Shown: positions 11,755 through 23,000 of the stretch, in pieces
How positions within the stretch are numbered: the first letter of the stretch is position 1
Layout: each line of letters opens with the position of its first letter
Assembly (NCBI GenBank): GCA_003184365.1
Contig: NKYR01000018.1
Span: 1-64,000 of the forward strand
DNA: 64,000 nt
Direction: 5' to 3'
From: Evernia prunastri
Lineage: Eukaryota; Ascomycota; Lecanoromycetes; Lecanorales; Parmeliaceae
The notes under the pieces: generated by a model
Databases searched by the model: none
Told to the model about the DNA's origin: nothing
What the model saw: only the letters and a program-made list of their open reading frames with translations
Translations under genes and position numbers: made by a program

Positions 11755-13710
11755 CTATGAACTAAATCCCGTCGTAGCTTTGCTCGCACCGATACTGATC
11801 CCACCCTCGCCAATTCTTTTACCGCTGTCGACACTTCTCGTACTTGACACGCTACCACTCCTTTTGCCCGTGTGCTGCATGCTGTTGCCCAGTATTGAGC
11901 CGCGACGCTTCGACTGTACCGTCGTTCTCCCGTCGCCGACGCCATCCATAGACGCCGACATCTGCTCCGTTGACGATGAAGAAGGCGGTGACACGTATCT
12001 CCGACTTCGAGATGTGGTGGGAGAGAAGCGTCGTGCGGATCCCTTCGCCAGCGGCATGTTTTGTCTCTCCAGATTACTATCACTCATGTCGCCCGTCGTG
12101 TTTGACGATAAGTCATCCTCTTGGTAGCTTGATGATCCATTAATTGCAAGGAGCCGATTCTCCGTGCTCTTGTAGGTAAACTCTGGCGACTTCAGATGAT
12201 CCCGACCAGCATACTCTGACAGAGCCTCAAAGACATGCGGGAAAACCAACGTCTCCACTTCCTGACCCCAAAGGAAGTCAAGATGCTCAAAGTGAGGTAC
12301 CTCCTTCGCCACTGTATGCCTAGGGAGCTCTTTGAGCATAACTTTGATGTCGACTAGGCTATCACTTCCGCCGTACACCAGCACGATCGGCGTCTTGATG
12401 TTTCTTGTTGGAAATTTTGCCACTCTATAATACCTATCACTCGCACCAAGGCTCAAAGGCGCCTGGACATCATCATCAAACATCTGGAAACTCTTGTTTC
12501 GTATCATCTGGAACCAATGTACCACGCTCTTTGTGCTTGTGAAGGAGTATAAGTGGGGATATGCAGCGAGCTTTTGGTCGATGCTGATATTTTTGCTTGA
12601 CCAGTCAAAGAGAAATGAGAGCGACATGTCAATGATGCGAACAAAGATTGGCGGGTACAAGATAGACTGCCACATGGTTGCCGAGCTGAGTATGCTCCTG
12701 CGTCCGAAAGCTAAGAAAAGCACCTCGGGAGAAGCTTTGACCAACGCGTCCACGACTCCGTTCCGAAGACCAGCAGGTGACATGGCCGGGGCTAAAGCAA
12801 TGAAGACATCGACTTTATCGTTGAGAGTAGGATGGATAGACAGCGTCGCAAACGCTTGGGCGGTTCCCTGGGAAAAACCAACATAAGACAGGGATGACTG
12901 CGACGTAGTCGCGAGAATGTAGTCGATACTGTCTGGGATATCATGGAAGGCAAATTGGTCCATGGAGAAGTCCCAGAACTCGTTGGAAGCTGGGGAAAAG
13001 CGAACAGACTTTTTGGAGTATTTATTACCACGATTGTTTCCCAGCTAGGCTCATCAGTCTGCGCTCACATAAACCGTAGATTTTATGGACTTACCCAAAC
13101 ATCATAGCCCCTGTCAACAAGCATAAAAGGCAAACATCTCTCCTTCTCCGTTAGAGATACCCATACTTCGCTGTTCATGAGCAGGCCATGATGCAAATAT
13201 ACGACTTTTTTCTGCAAACTGCCTCGACCGGCATTGACCCTCATACCCTCTTCGCCCTGCTTTCTCGAACAGAGACGATGTACCCCAAGCAGGTATCCAT
13301 CTCCTGTCTGCACGACATGCTCCTCCGCGTAGTAGCCGAACAGAGCACATAAATCCACAAAGTCCGAAGCGCCAGCGACGGATGTAGCAATTGATTTTGA
13401 TTTTGATCTTGATTGACTGCCTTGAGCAGAAGAAAATATATTGAAGAGATTCTTGGATCTGTAGTAGCAAAATCGAATGATTGGTTGGGCTAGAAGAAGT
13501 CAGAAAGTTGCACAGGAAAGGTGTTGGTGGGGACCTTACGCAGCCCGAGTGTGATAACCCGGATCAAACCCTCTAAGAATATTAGAATAAGAGATGCTGC
13601 AAGGGCAATGTATTCTCGCCTGAACGTCTTGGTCAACGCCAGATTGTGAAGGAGACAGTGTAATGCGCGACGTACCAGAAGAGCCTGCCGAGTACAGGTA
13701 TTCTCACCAT
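11755..13710 (-). CDS. Steryl-ester/acylglycerol lipase (TGL1/YEH-like), 599 aa
   Basis: Exons: 13710-13676, 13619-13540, 13489-13095 and 13044-11755. The N-terminus carries a hydrophobic anchor (EYIALAASLILIFLEGLIRVITLGL) before the alpha/beta-hydrolase-associated lipase region. The expected elements are present: VVYLHHGLLMNSEVW (oxyanion region), nucleophile GFSQG with Ser about 228, acid Asp about 398 in VYGGSDSLVD, and His about 424 in HFEHLDFLWG. Yeast relatives Tgl1, Yeh1 and Yeh2 are membrane-anchored hydrolases of steryl esters at lipid droplets or plasma membrane. The last 130 residues are Ser/Arg-rich and low complexity, a likely regulatory tail. Start chosen because MVRIPVLGRLFW resembles family starts and makes every splice phase agree. 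Confidence 0.88.
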
Positions 13711-14579
13711 GACTGCTGTCGATGTTTCGAACCCTTCATGAATGAAGATTGCTTAGAATAAACAATAGTATATCATGAGACATTGCCGCATATTGCTCAC
13801 GATGTTATTATTCTAATTGTTATCAACAAGCATGCACCTCACCGTCACCGGAGATTTATTAGCGGCCCGGGAAGAGCCGCACTGGACCCTGTGGAGATCA
13901 TTCTACCTTGGCTTGGGTGCTTTAACCGACTCCATCACTGAAGAATACGCCTGCTCGACCGTCGCCATGAAGCCTCTGAAGGACTCTCTTCTCTGCGTAG
14001 CTCTTTCTCCTTTGCACACCTATCTTACCGTCCAGAGTACAGTCTTCTATAAGCTTGTTTGGATGCTGCAGGATTTCTTGCCGATAATGGATCGAACGCT
14101 GATATATCACTTGGTAATCCATAGTGACATTCTGGTATCACAAGGCTCATTTGTTGTTCGTGCTAAGTCATGACTCTTTTCCATCACTAGTCATTGGCGA
14201 AATTGATGCGTTGTGCATAATGATGTTTGGCAAGGACGCAGACCAGCGGTGGTTTTGCTCGAGGAAGGTGCGGTCCATCAGCTACGTTTACTCCACCAGG
14301 AGTAGAGTCTCCTCTGTTGCCATCTTCATGAAGAATAACAGGGCATCGCATTCTTGTATTATGCATTGATCGACGTGGAAGGACAAAAGTTTCGTACAAG
14401 CATCATAAAACTACCACAGCATATCCTTCGTGCCCTGTAGCTCATGAGCAAACAGCTCTATCTCCATTGAACTTCAATATCACTTTTCTATCAATTTGGG
14501 TCCATTTTGGGGATCGAATTCGGACTTCGGACTTTTGCACAGCTGAGATTCCTTCGTCTCATACCCTACTTGTCAATCG
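13711..14579. other. Divergent promoter region
   Basis: This interval lies between the divergent lipase and the 14580 gene. A 118-codon frame at 13817-14173 and a 70-codon antisense frame have no recognisable features and I do not call them genes. Confidence 0.45.
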
Positions 14580-15542
14580 ATGGATTTGCATGATTCTGCA
14601 CCGCTAAGACGCAGACCCTTCTCCGCTTTCTCGCTCACACCACTTTCACCGCCCGCAAAATCTCAAGCTGTACACCACATTGGTCGTTTCAAATACAGCG
14701 ATGACCAGCTCGAATATGTGCTCGTCAACTTAGAGCACCCCAAGGGAATGAATACCATCGGTGATATCGTCGCGGTGTTGAGATACAAATGGCCAAACCA
14801 ATTCCGACTTCTTTTGGAATCAGAAGTGGAAATGGTACTTCAGTGGTTATACATCAGTTCTGAAGTAAAGCGGTGAGTCGTTGCGGAAGATACGAGGATC
14901 GTAGAGGGACTAAACAATGACAGGCCGAGTCGTGAGGTTGGAAGCATGGATCGATACATACCAGGCCAACCTCTGGACCCGGAGTACCGAGCCTTCGAAA
15001 GGGAGCGGCATGCCTTCAAACGCCCAGAAGTAACACAACTTGTCAACCCTTTCCAAATCGAGTTTCGCGAGGCTGAAGCTTCGGACATACGGCTTTTCGC
15101 CAAGATGATTGAGCCTATCATTGTTCGCTGCATCCTGGTAACTAAACTCTTCTCGGACTTGTCGTCCATAGACATCGCCTTAGGCATAAATTACCGTTTA
15201 TTCAACTCAGTCGGAGTTGTCAGATTTGCGTGGCAGTCCCTGTTTACAGAATCGCACGTGGAAACTATCTGGTATCACTCGAAGCTGGCCCAAACTGAGT
15301 CCTTCAAGATGATGGCACGGAGAAACAGACATGCACGGGAATTGAGGGGATACCTCTGTGCCTACAAGACGGATTTAGCCGCTGGCAGAGCAGATGAAAC
15401 GTGGGGCCCTGACCCTCGATGCTTTGGCAATGAGAGAAGCGCAGCCGACCTGGTGGAAGAAATTATCTATCAGTTTCTGAGTTGTGTCGACGGTAAAAAC
15501 ATCCTCGAAAAATGTCTTAGCGAGCAATGTATGGCAGAGTAG
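14580..15542 (+). CDS. Hypothetical fungal protein, 303 aa
   Basis: Two exons: 14580-14872 and 14924-15542 (51-nt intron, GTGAGT..GACAG). The spliced frame is open throughout and codes for a soluble, mildly basic, largely helical-looking protein with no signal peptide or TM segment. The N-terminal 35 residues are Ser/Pro-rich. Then come IGRFKYSDDQLEYVL and, in exon 2, YIPGQPLDPEYRAFERER. I do not recognise a domain. The clean splice signals and continuous frame support a real gene; the function is unknown. Confidence 0.68.
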
Positions 15543-15854
15543 TAGACACAAAGGATGCAACAGGTATTCTAAGCATCACATTCACTGATTTAGGACAGTA
15601 GCTTCTTGAGCATTGCCGCAGGCCTCTCCGATTTCATGTGAAGTATATGCAAGGCCGAAGGCAATGCGCCTCCTCTTCTCTGTCAGACATTATTCTCAAC
15701 TGTGCGCCGGCCGGAACTCAATCGCGGCCATGCAGACAATGTCGAATGCCCAATCCCTTCTACCAACTGCTCCATACAAAGCTCCGGCCAGAATCTGTAT
15801 TGTGCGGCGCCCGCATCCTTGAGCGTCCATATCCCATTTGCTCCCCTGCACCGT
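15543..15854. other. Short intergenic, 3' ends of two convergent genes
   Basis: No coding sequence of its own recognised. Plus-strand frames of 142 and 210 codons that begin near here and run through 16270 are antisense shadows of the complex I subunit gene. Confidence 0.5.
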
Positions 15855-16204
15855 CTAGTCATCGTAGCCCTCCGGTATCTTTCTCGGACCAGACGGTACT
15901 GCAACACCATCACGTTAGCCCCACCCGTCCATCTTGCCGCTGTTACGAGTCGTTCCTTTCACGTCGTCCGGCATCCTCTGCGGTCCACCACCCGGGGTTG
16001 GGGGGGTGGAAATGGCTTACTGGGGTATGTCAATGGTACCTTCTCCCTCGGCCCGTCATTGAAGTATCGCCGGATCGGCGGTGCTATGACAATGGACAGA
16101 GGGCCGCCGGCTCCGATGACGAAGGAGTAGAAGATCGCGGGCTTCTCGTGGGATGCCCATCGCAGGTAGCGGATGGGCTGCTGGAAGAACTGGGGGTAGG
16201 ACAT
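15855..16204 (-). CDS. NADH:ubiquinone oxidoreductase 9.5-kDa subunit, 75 aa
   Basis: Exons: 16204-16021 and 15898-15855, with a 122-nt intron in a codon of TYPIPSG. The protein starts MSYPQFFQQPIRYLRWASHE, then KPAIFYSFVIGAGGPLSIV (one TM helix), PPIRRYF, and ends SGPRKIPEGYDD. This matches the N. crassa 9.5-kDa (NI9M, NDUFA3-like) accessory subunit closely in order and length as I remember it. It is a single-pass inner-mitochondrial-membrane subunit of the complex I membrane arm. The gene is easy to miss: larger antisense frames overlap it, and the last exon is only 44 nt. Confidence 0.92.
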
Positions 16205-17867
16205 GTTGCAGGTTATAGAGGGTTTTGCGACGTGGGTTGGGAGGTTTGGCTTGGGTTTAAAGAGTGTTGATTCGCTTGTTGCGATTGATCATTGAGGTGA
16301 AGGTGAAAGCGCGGCAGATCTTTAATCCGAGGCTGCCGCTCTAGCTTGACCCATACTCCCCAAACACGTGAGGTGAGGTGAGCATATTCTGAGTATATCC
16401 GGTTGCCCGAGGTGAATTTTTTTACTTAAAGATTACTTACAGTGAGTGAGCAAGGTATCCTACCGAGGCACGGCGGACGAGGGTTGACACTTCGACAAAC
16501 AAAACGAAAATTTCAAATTTCCAGATGTTTACTACACCGTCTTCTTATTACGACGAACGATAATCGATAGTAGAACGACATCAAAGTCAAAGTATGAATT
16601 TTACTAAAGGTAGACAATTTGGTATCAAGCAGGAAGGGATTTGATGGGGTCTATTTACGCGCGTCTTTGGTATCCCCTTCCCCTCGTTCCCTAGGTAGCC
16701 AACGTCGCTTGAGCCGATGATCATATCCCAAGGCCAGAGCCTGGAACTCCGTATAAGTAAGCCGACAATCACTGCTTTGTGATCGAAAGCAGACCGAGTT
16801 TCAGGGGGTCGTAAAATATTTTTGTTGGTTGAGAATATTGCTTGATACCTACGTTCTCGCAGTTGATAGGCATCATAGCTACCAATTCTCTAGGTCTTCT
16901 AGTAACTGAAGGGTGGGCAGGAGATCCGATTCGATGATTGATGAGATATTTTATTTCAGTACTGATTGTAGCTAATGTAGGATGACATGGAGATAAGATG
17001 GAAGGGGCGGCACGGGGTGAGACGTACCCATCTCTGGGCTGCCTTCATCTTTGTGGGTAAGCAAGTGACCTAAGGAGTCCCTTGGGCCGAACCAATCATT
17101 ATATTCATTAACCAATTCGGGATATTGCAGAATCCTGCTGCAGCAGCAGCCCACCTCTCTGCATACATGCGCTCAGCCTCTCGGACGAAAGCGATAACTG
17201 GATGAAAATTAATTAAGTTACACATGATCGAGAGATCTGGGTCAAGCCATTGGCTCTGGCTTTGATGTCCTCCAATTTCCGTTTCTGCGGCTGAGTCTGA
17301 TCATCGCCGGAAGCACGTCTTTACGGGTGAAGAGGCCATACTTGTCGTAGCTGGCGAGCAACTCTTTGAAAATCCGCCAGGCCAACCTGATGAAGTGAGG
17401 GTGGCCACTACTTTAAGCTCCTGATCTTTGCTGGGACTCACTACTTCGCTCGATAGCAGTAAAGTGAGCTTGGCAGCATATACTCGTATACGAGGACATT
17501 GCAGAGAATCAATCTGAGTGCCCCATAAGCAATATTCGTGATGAGGCTACGAGGCTGAATAGGATGCTATGTAGGTGAGTCATTATCGTGCATACGACGG
17601 ATCAGCAAAAGATCAGCGTAACATCAATGTGTGGGCCTGCTGTTACTTCGGCCGTTGCAGAGCTTGGCCCTTCTTCTTCTTCTTCTGCTTCGCAGGAAAC
17701 ATCTTGCAGCGTCCATCATAGCGGATACAGTAATTACAATCATACCCCATTTTTTACTTAGCCTCACTGCTATTCTATCTCTATTTGATGCTTGCAGTGT
17801 CAACGTCTACCCTGGCAGCTGTCTTCACTAGCACACACCTTCTGCACGCCTGCTTCTCACCAATGCA
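16205..17867. other. Intergenic
   Basis: About 1.66 kb with no supported gene. Frames at 16587-16772 and 16972-17154 (minus) are short and featureless. The region includes a CTT repeat near 17670-17685. The first 100-200 bp are probably the complex I subunit promoter; the last few hundred serve the rhodopsin-domain gene. Confidence 0.5.
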
Positions 17868-19126
17868 ATGGATCTCAACGAACCGAGTCTCGCCGAGAAA
17901 TCCCCCTTAAGCACCGTGGTCATTGCGATAGGAGCCTCCCTTATGGCGCTGGATACTGCTGCCCTCGGCATCCGACTTCTGTCGAGGCGTCTCCAAGGCC
18001 TTTCATTGTGCTTCAATGACTATGCAGTGCTGCTCGCATGGGTACGCACAGTGCTGCGTTTTAATACCCAAGATCCAAACCTTTAGCTCACAGTTGATAG
18101 CCTCTCGTGGCTGGCATGCTTGTCCTTGGCATTCTTGGTAACTCCGCCCACACTCTATGGAAGAGCTGGTTCGTGGTCTGACCGTTGGAAAGCTGTCATT
18201 CGAGGAGGACTTGGCCAGCACCTTGTTGATGTCAGTGCCAAAGAAGTTGCATTCCTTCTAAAGGTATAACTCATGCGTCAATCGTGAGCTTTCAGGTCCA
18301 TACGCTAATGTGCTCAAGACTGTCCCTACCTCCGGAATCCTCTGGATTGTTGCGAATACTCTTATCAAGGTCTCCATACTTCACTTCTACAACGCGGTAT
18401 TCGGCGTCAACAAAATTTTCCGCAATGTAAATTTAACCTTGGCGGCTGTGGTCGTATGCTTCGGCTTTGGTGTAATTCTCCAAGAATTTCTCTTATGTCG
18501 ACCTTTCGCCAAAACCTGGGACCCGCTTCTTCCCGGCGTCTGCGGCTCTTCATCTGCCACTATCCTCGCTGAGGCTATTATCAACATGCTGTTAGATATT
18601 GCAATCCTTTCTCTCCCATTGCCACTGGTGTGGAGGCTTCAGATGACTCCGCGAAGGAAAATCATTCTTACCATCATCTTCGGTCTAGGCTTCATGTATG
18701 TGCTCGTGCTACTAGTGTCCTCGCGATAAGCTAATTTGTGCCCCATAAAGCGTCTGTGTGGTTACCATTCTTCGAATTGTGTTCGCAACTCAGCTTGATG
18801 TTCATGACATCACGTACAGCTACCTCGATGTCTCCATAACCACAGTACTTGAGCCCATACTGGGCATGATAGTGTCTTCGTTACCCATGTTCCCGCCCGC
18901 TTTCAAGAAAGTTCTGGGCGGTGAGGGCAATCACGGGTCCCAAAGGGTACGCTCTGGCAGTCTGACCCGGCTGCGTTCGAACGGCATGGAACCATCACGG
19001 CATCTCCCCAGGCTTGGTAGCTCACACCCTCTTGCGGACCTAAATATGGGTATCGTGGAGAACGAAGTGACTAGATCCAACAGTAGAGCTAGTCCCTTCG
19101 ACGTTGAACGTTGCACGGACCCCTGA
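17868..19126 (+). CDS. Fungal rhodopsin-domain integral membrane protein, 367 aa
   Basis: Exons: 17868-18041, 18087-18263, 18319-18695 and 18751-19126 (introns 45, 55 and 55 nt). The product has about seven hydrophobic segments, with GIRLLSRRLQGLSLCFNDYA near the start, then GILWIVANTLIKVSILHFY, CRPFAKTWDP and RRKIILTIIFGLGF. This is the usual layout of the large fungal rhodopsin-domain/PTH11-like family. Most members are uncharacterised; PTH11 itself acts in surface sensing. The C-terminal 80 residues are hydrophilic and Ser/Arg-rich, presumably cytosolic. It is convergent with the neighbouring PKS and may or may not belong to that locus. Confidence 0.85.
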
Positions 19127-20020
19127 GTTGTACTCTGTCTGGGGGAGGTCCTGGGGATCCTGGCTTAGGAGAGCCAGTCCGCCACAGCAGGGCTGGGTGT
19201 AAGTCGTTTACGCCAATATCACTATGTTTCGCGCATCCGCATGGCGCATGGCGCATTGTAGGAGGCCATGGCGATAATGGGGATTCGTGGCCTTCCTTGG
19301 TATGAAATGGCCTATAAAGACCATGTCATCCCGCAGGCAACCATCTCTCCAGTCGATTCTTCTCTTTCAGAGCAGTTACATACATCTGTCTCACCCTCCC
19401 GCATCTGTATCTAGTTATGTGGCTAGCTACCTCCACTCCACGTCATGTCGCTATAGATATGACGGTCTTCCTTAGTGCTGGGATACGAGAAAACGCCTAT
19501 GACGGCCTCTATTCGATGGTTTTACCTCGGTAGGGAATGGGCCAATCACATTTGCACATTGTTTAGATCATCTGTTTTCGCGATGATGATGCGGCGAAGA
19601 CTAAGGCCCGGTAGACATCGAAGGATGATGACTTTTGACAGACTGTGACCGCAGCTATTTGAGTGTACCTTTTTTCATCACTCAGGCTGCTTCGAGGTTC
19701 CGGTCATATTGGTATCCATGATCAACTCTATGACGGCCTTGCTTTTACTAAGAATATGGCCGTCAACCTCCATTACTGCGTGTATGTTGAATGATGCGAT
19801 GTGAGGATGAATCAGGGAGTTCGATTACGGTGGGAACTTTGCAGTTTTGGCAGTGTTGTCTCTTGAATAGTGTTCTATCGATATGTTTTTCATTGCTGCG
19901 AGGACATCTTACCTTGTTTAACAACTTGACCAATTCTTCCCACTCACGGCTAACGACCCCCGGGGCTCAGATTTAGGTTCAGGTTCATGAGCTATTACCT
20001 TCACTCCGTCTGTAACATCA
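19127..20020. other. Intergenic between convergent genes
   Basis: No gene recognised between the stop codons of the rhodopsin-domain gene and the PKS. The short frames present have no motifs. Confidence 0.5.
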
Positions 20021-23000
20021 TCAAGGAGCTTTCATTAGCATATATGTGTCGCCACTCTTTTTGATCTCAGTCCCGTATTTGCGTCGCAATCCTTCCGCTG
20101 CGTGTTTCCCCAGATCCTCCATCGATCCGGCGTCCATGATCTCAAGCACGCTTATCTCCAGCCCTAGGCTCTGTCGCCACCAGTTTCGGATTTCAATGGC
20201 AACCAAGGAGTCCAAACCCAACACCGACAGCGACTGCTTGACATCTACATCCTCTTCTCCTCGAAGCATGATGCCGCACAGCTGCACCATAATGCCTTGC
20301 GTAAGACGGTCAACGTTGGACTGTTCATCAAGCATGGACGGCTCGGATGCAACCCCCGCGAGAAATTGTTTCAGATCCTCGTTGACTGCTCCACCAGTGG
20401 ATGCGTTGACGTTCTCCAAGTTCCTGTACACACTCATTCTAATATCTCTTCTCCAGATGCTCCGATTAGTAGGGTCTGAAAGAGGTTTGGTGGATCTCAG
20501 GCCAATTGCCAACTGGGCATCATTGGTGTAACCATCCGACGACGGTAAGCGAGAGGAGCATTGCGTCATGGCTAGTTGCAACGCATCGAGCAAGTCTTGT
20601 TCCCGGAGTGTATACACGTTCGTCGCTTTAATTTGTTCCAGAACTGCTGGATTCTGGCTGACGTAGCCAACATCTTCCATCACCCCGATATCTACAACCG
20701 AGGCCGGTAGGTCGATTTTGTGACGATACTGAACGAAGCTATCCAGGAAACTGTTGGCCTATTTTAATTAGCTTCATATAAATAAGTGGTTGGGGTAAAA
20801 ACTTACGGCCGCGTAGTTACCTTGACCTCGCAGACCAACAATGCCAGAGATGGAGCTGAAAAGGACGAAGAAATCAAGCCTTTCTTTTGCAAGGGCTTCA
20901 TGAAGATTCCATGCGCCATCCACCTTGGGGGACACGGCCGCTTGCCAATCATCGTGCGTCAATTGAAGCAATGCTCGATCCTGGAGCTGTTAGTTAATAT
21001 AAACAGTGGAGAATTTGAGCAGTACCCTTAAAACCATTGACATGTGCATGACGCCGGCAATCGGGGCTGCAGCGTTGCTGACAGCATCCTTCACGTCATC
21101 TAGATTGCTTACACTCCCGGAAAAGGCTTGGACGGAGCATCCCTGGGTCTCAAGCTCGTCGAAAAAGGCCCTGTGGTAAGATTCGCCAGCCGATCGAGAG
21201 AGGTAGATGATGTTGCGCGCTCCATGCTCCACCATCCATGTTGAAATCGCTCGACCAAGGCCCCCGAGGCCGCCGACCAGAAGGTACGACGCATCCGGGC
21301 GCAGAACAAGCTCCTGCTTTACAGCTGTCACTTCAAGCCCCTTTGGGTCTTCGGGCATTGCCACAACGATCTTGCCGATGTGCTGCCCCTTTTGCATATA
21401 CCGAAAGGCTTCTACTATCTGCGTCGCATCGAAAACCTTCATAGGCTTGATTGATTCAATTGCCTTTTCTCGATAGTACTCCAAACACCGTTCGAGTAGA
21501 CTTGATAAACGTCAGCTCAACTATTGTCTTCTATGCGCCCCAAAAGCTTTTACTCACAATCGGGCTACTTCGGGCTTCTCCACGTTTATCTGCGCTAAAT
21601 CTATTCCGAAGAAGGAACGATTTTTTGCGAAAAGATCCATACTCAACATCCCACGTCCGATGAAATCTCTTTTCCCAATCTCGAGCATTTTCCCAAAATC
21701 CGCCACACATTGCCAGGATGCATGAAGCAATTCGCCAGATAAAGAGTTCAGGACTAGGTCGACTCCTCTACCGTTTGTTTTGCGCTTAACATCTGCCAAA
21801 AAAGAGTTGCTTCGAGAATTGAATATATGGTCATGAGGAATTTTGAACGTCTCCATGAGGTAGTGGACCTTCTCGTCATTGCCTACAGTGGCAAAGATCT
21901 AAGGGATTTTAGCCACGTGCTGTGTCACGTTCGGAAGGAACCTACTTCAGCGCCTATCATTCTGCATATCTGGATTGCTGCTATGCCTACACCACCGCAA
22001 GCGGACTGGATCAGAACACTCTGTTGAGCTGTAAGTCTTAAGATCACCCTTGACTGGATCTTGACAATCTTACTTGGCCTTTCTCTAACCTCCCGATGTC
22101 CAGCAAGGAGAGAATGGCCGTGCTGTATACGCACGGTATTGTTGCACCCTCCTCAAAACTGAGATCATCGGGCATCCTGGCAATTTGCTTGGAGGAAGCC
22201 ACCAACCGAGTTGATAAGCAGCCATCGGCTGAGATGAGAACCCTGTCACCGACCTTCCAGTCTTTTACACCTGGCCCGATTTGGCGAATGATACCAGTGC
22301 CTTCCAAGCCGAGTCCTTCTTTCGTTGGCTCAACCATTCCCATGCACACCAGAATATCCTAGAACTCATCAGTGATAGATCTGTTCCAGTGCGTTGAGAA
22401 CATACTCTGAAGTTTAGCCCTACAGCACGAGTCTCGACTTCGATTTGGTCGTGGATCAGGACGATTGGTTTCTTTTGTATCCATCGCAGAGATTGTAACA
22501 GACCGTGTTTACCTACATCCACCTTTCGTGGAAGTTCTTCCCCAGACACCGCGGCAAGTTTTTCAAAAGTAGAAACCCAATGATACCTAGGGATTTGTAT
22601 TCCACCCTCACACAATGCATATTCCCAATCCGGGTCGAGCTCGAGCTCCTGAGTGCGTCTCTGAAACTTACTGAAGACTTCAAAGAGGGGATCTAGCGCA
22701 GATGCATCCACTATGTCCATTTCGAAGGTTGCAAATTGGACCAACAGCTCTGAACGAACAGTACGAGCAATGCCTAGGACTTGACTATAGCGAGGATCGT
22801 TGCACCCGACTTGAGCAGACCTTGTCACCCACAGTATTCCAGAAGATTTCAGGTTCCCAATATAACTTTGGAACGCGCTCAGCTTTCGCGCCGAGATTTT
22901 GTCAAAGAATGGAGCCGTTAGATCAAGTAGCGAGACGATGTCTTGGTTTGCCGGTGGAATCTGATCAATGGTGGAGAACTCAACTTTGTAACCCTTCTTG

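Noticed and set aside
13817..14173. 118-codon frame between the lipase and the 14580 gene
   Set aside because: It lies in a divergent promoter, has no motif, and is overlapped by an antisense frame of similar quality.
15638..16270. 210-codon plus-strand frame, the longest ORF locally
   Set aside because: It is antisense to the spliced complex I 9.5-kDa subunit gene, whose two exons match the known family end to end.
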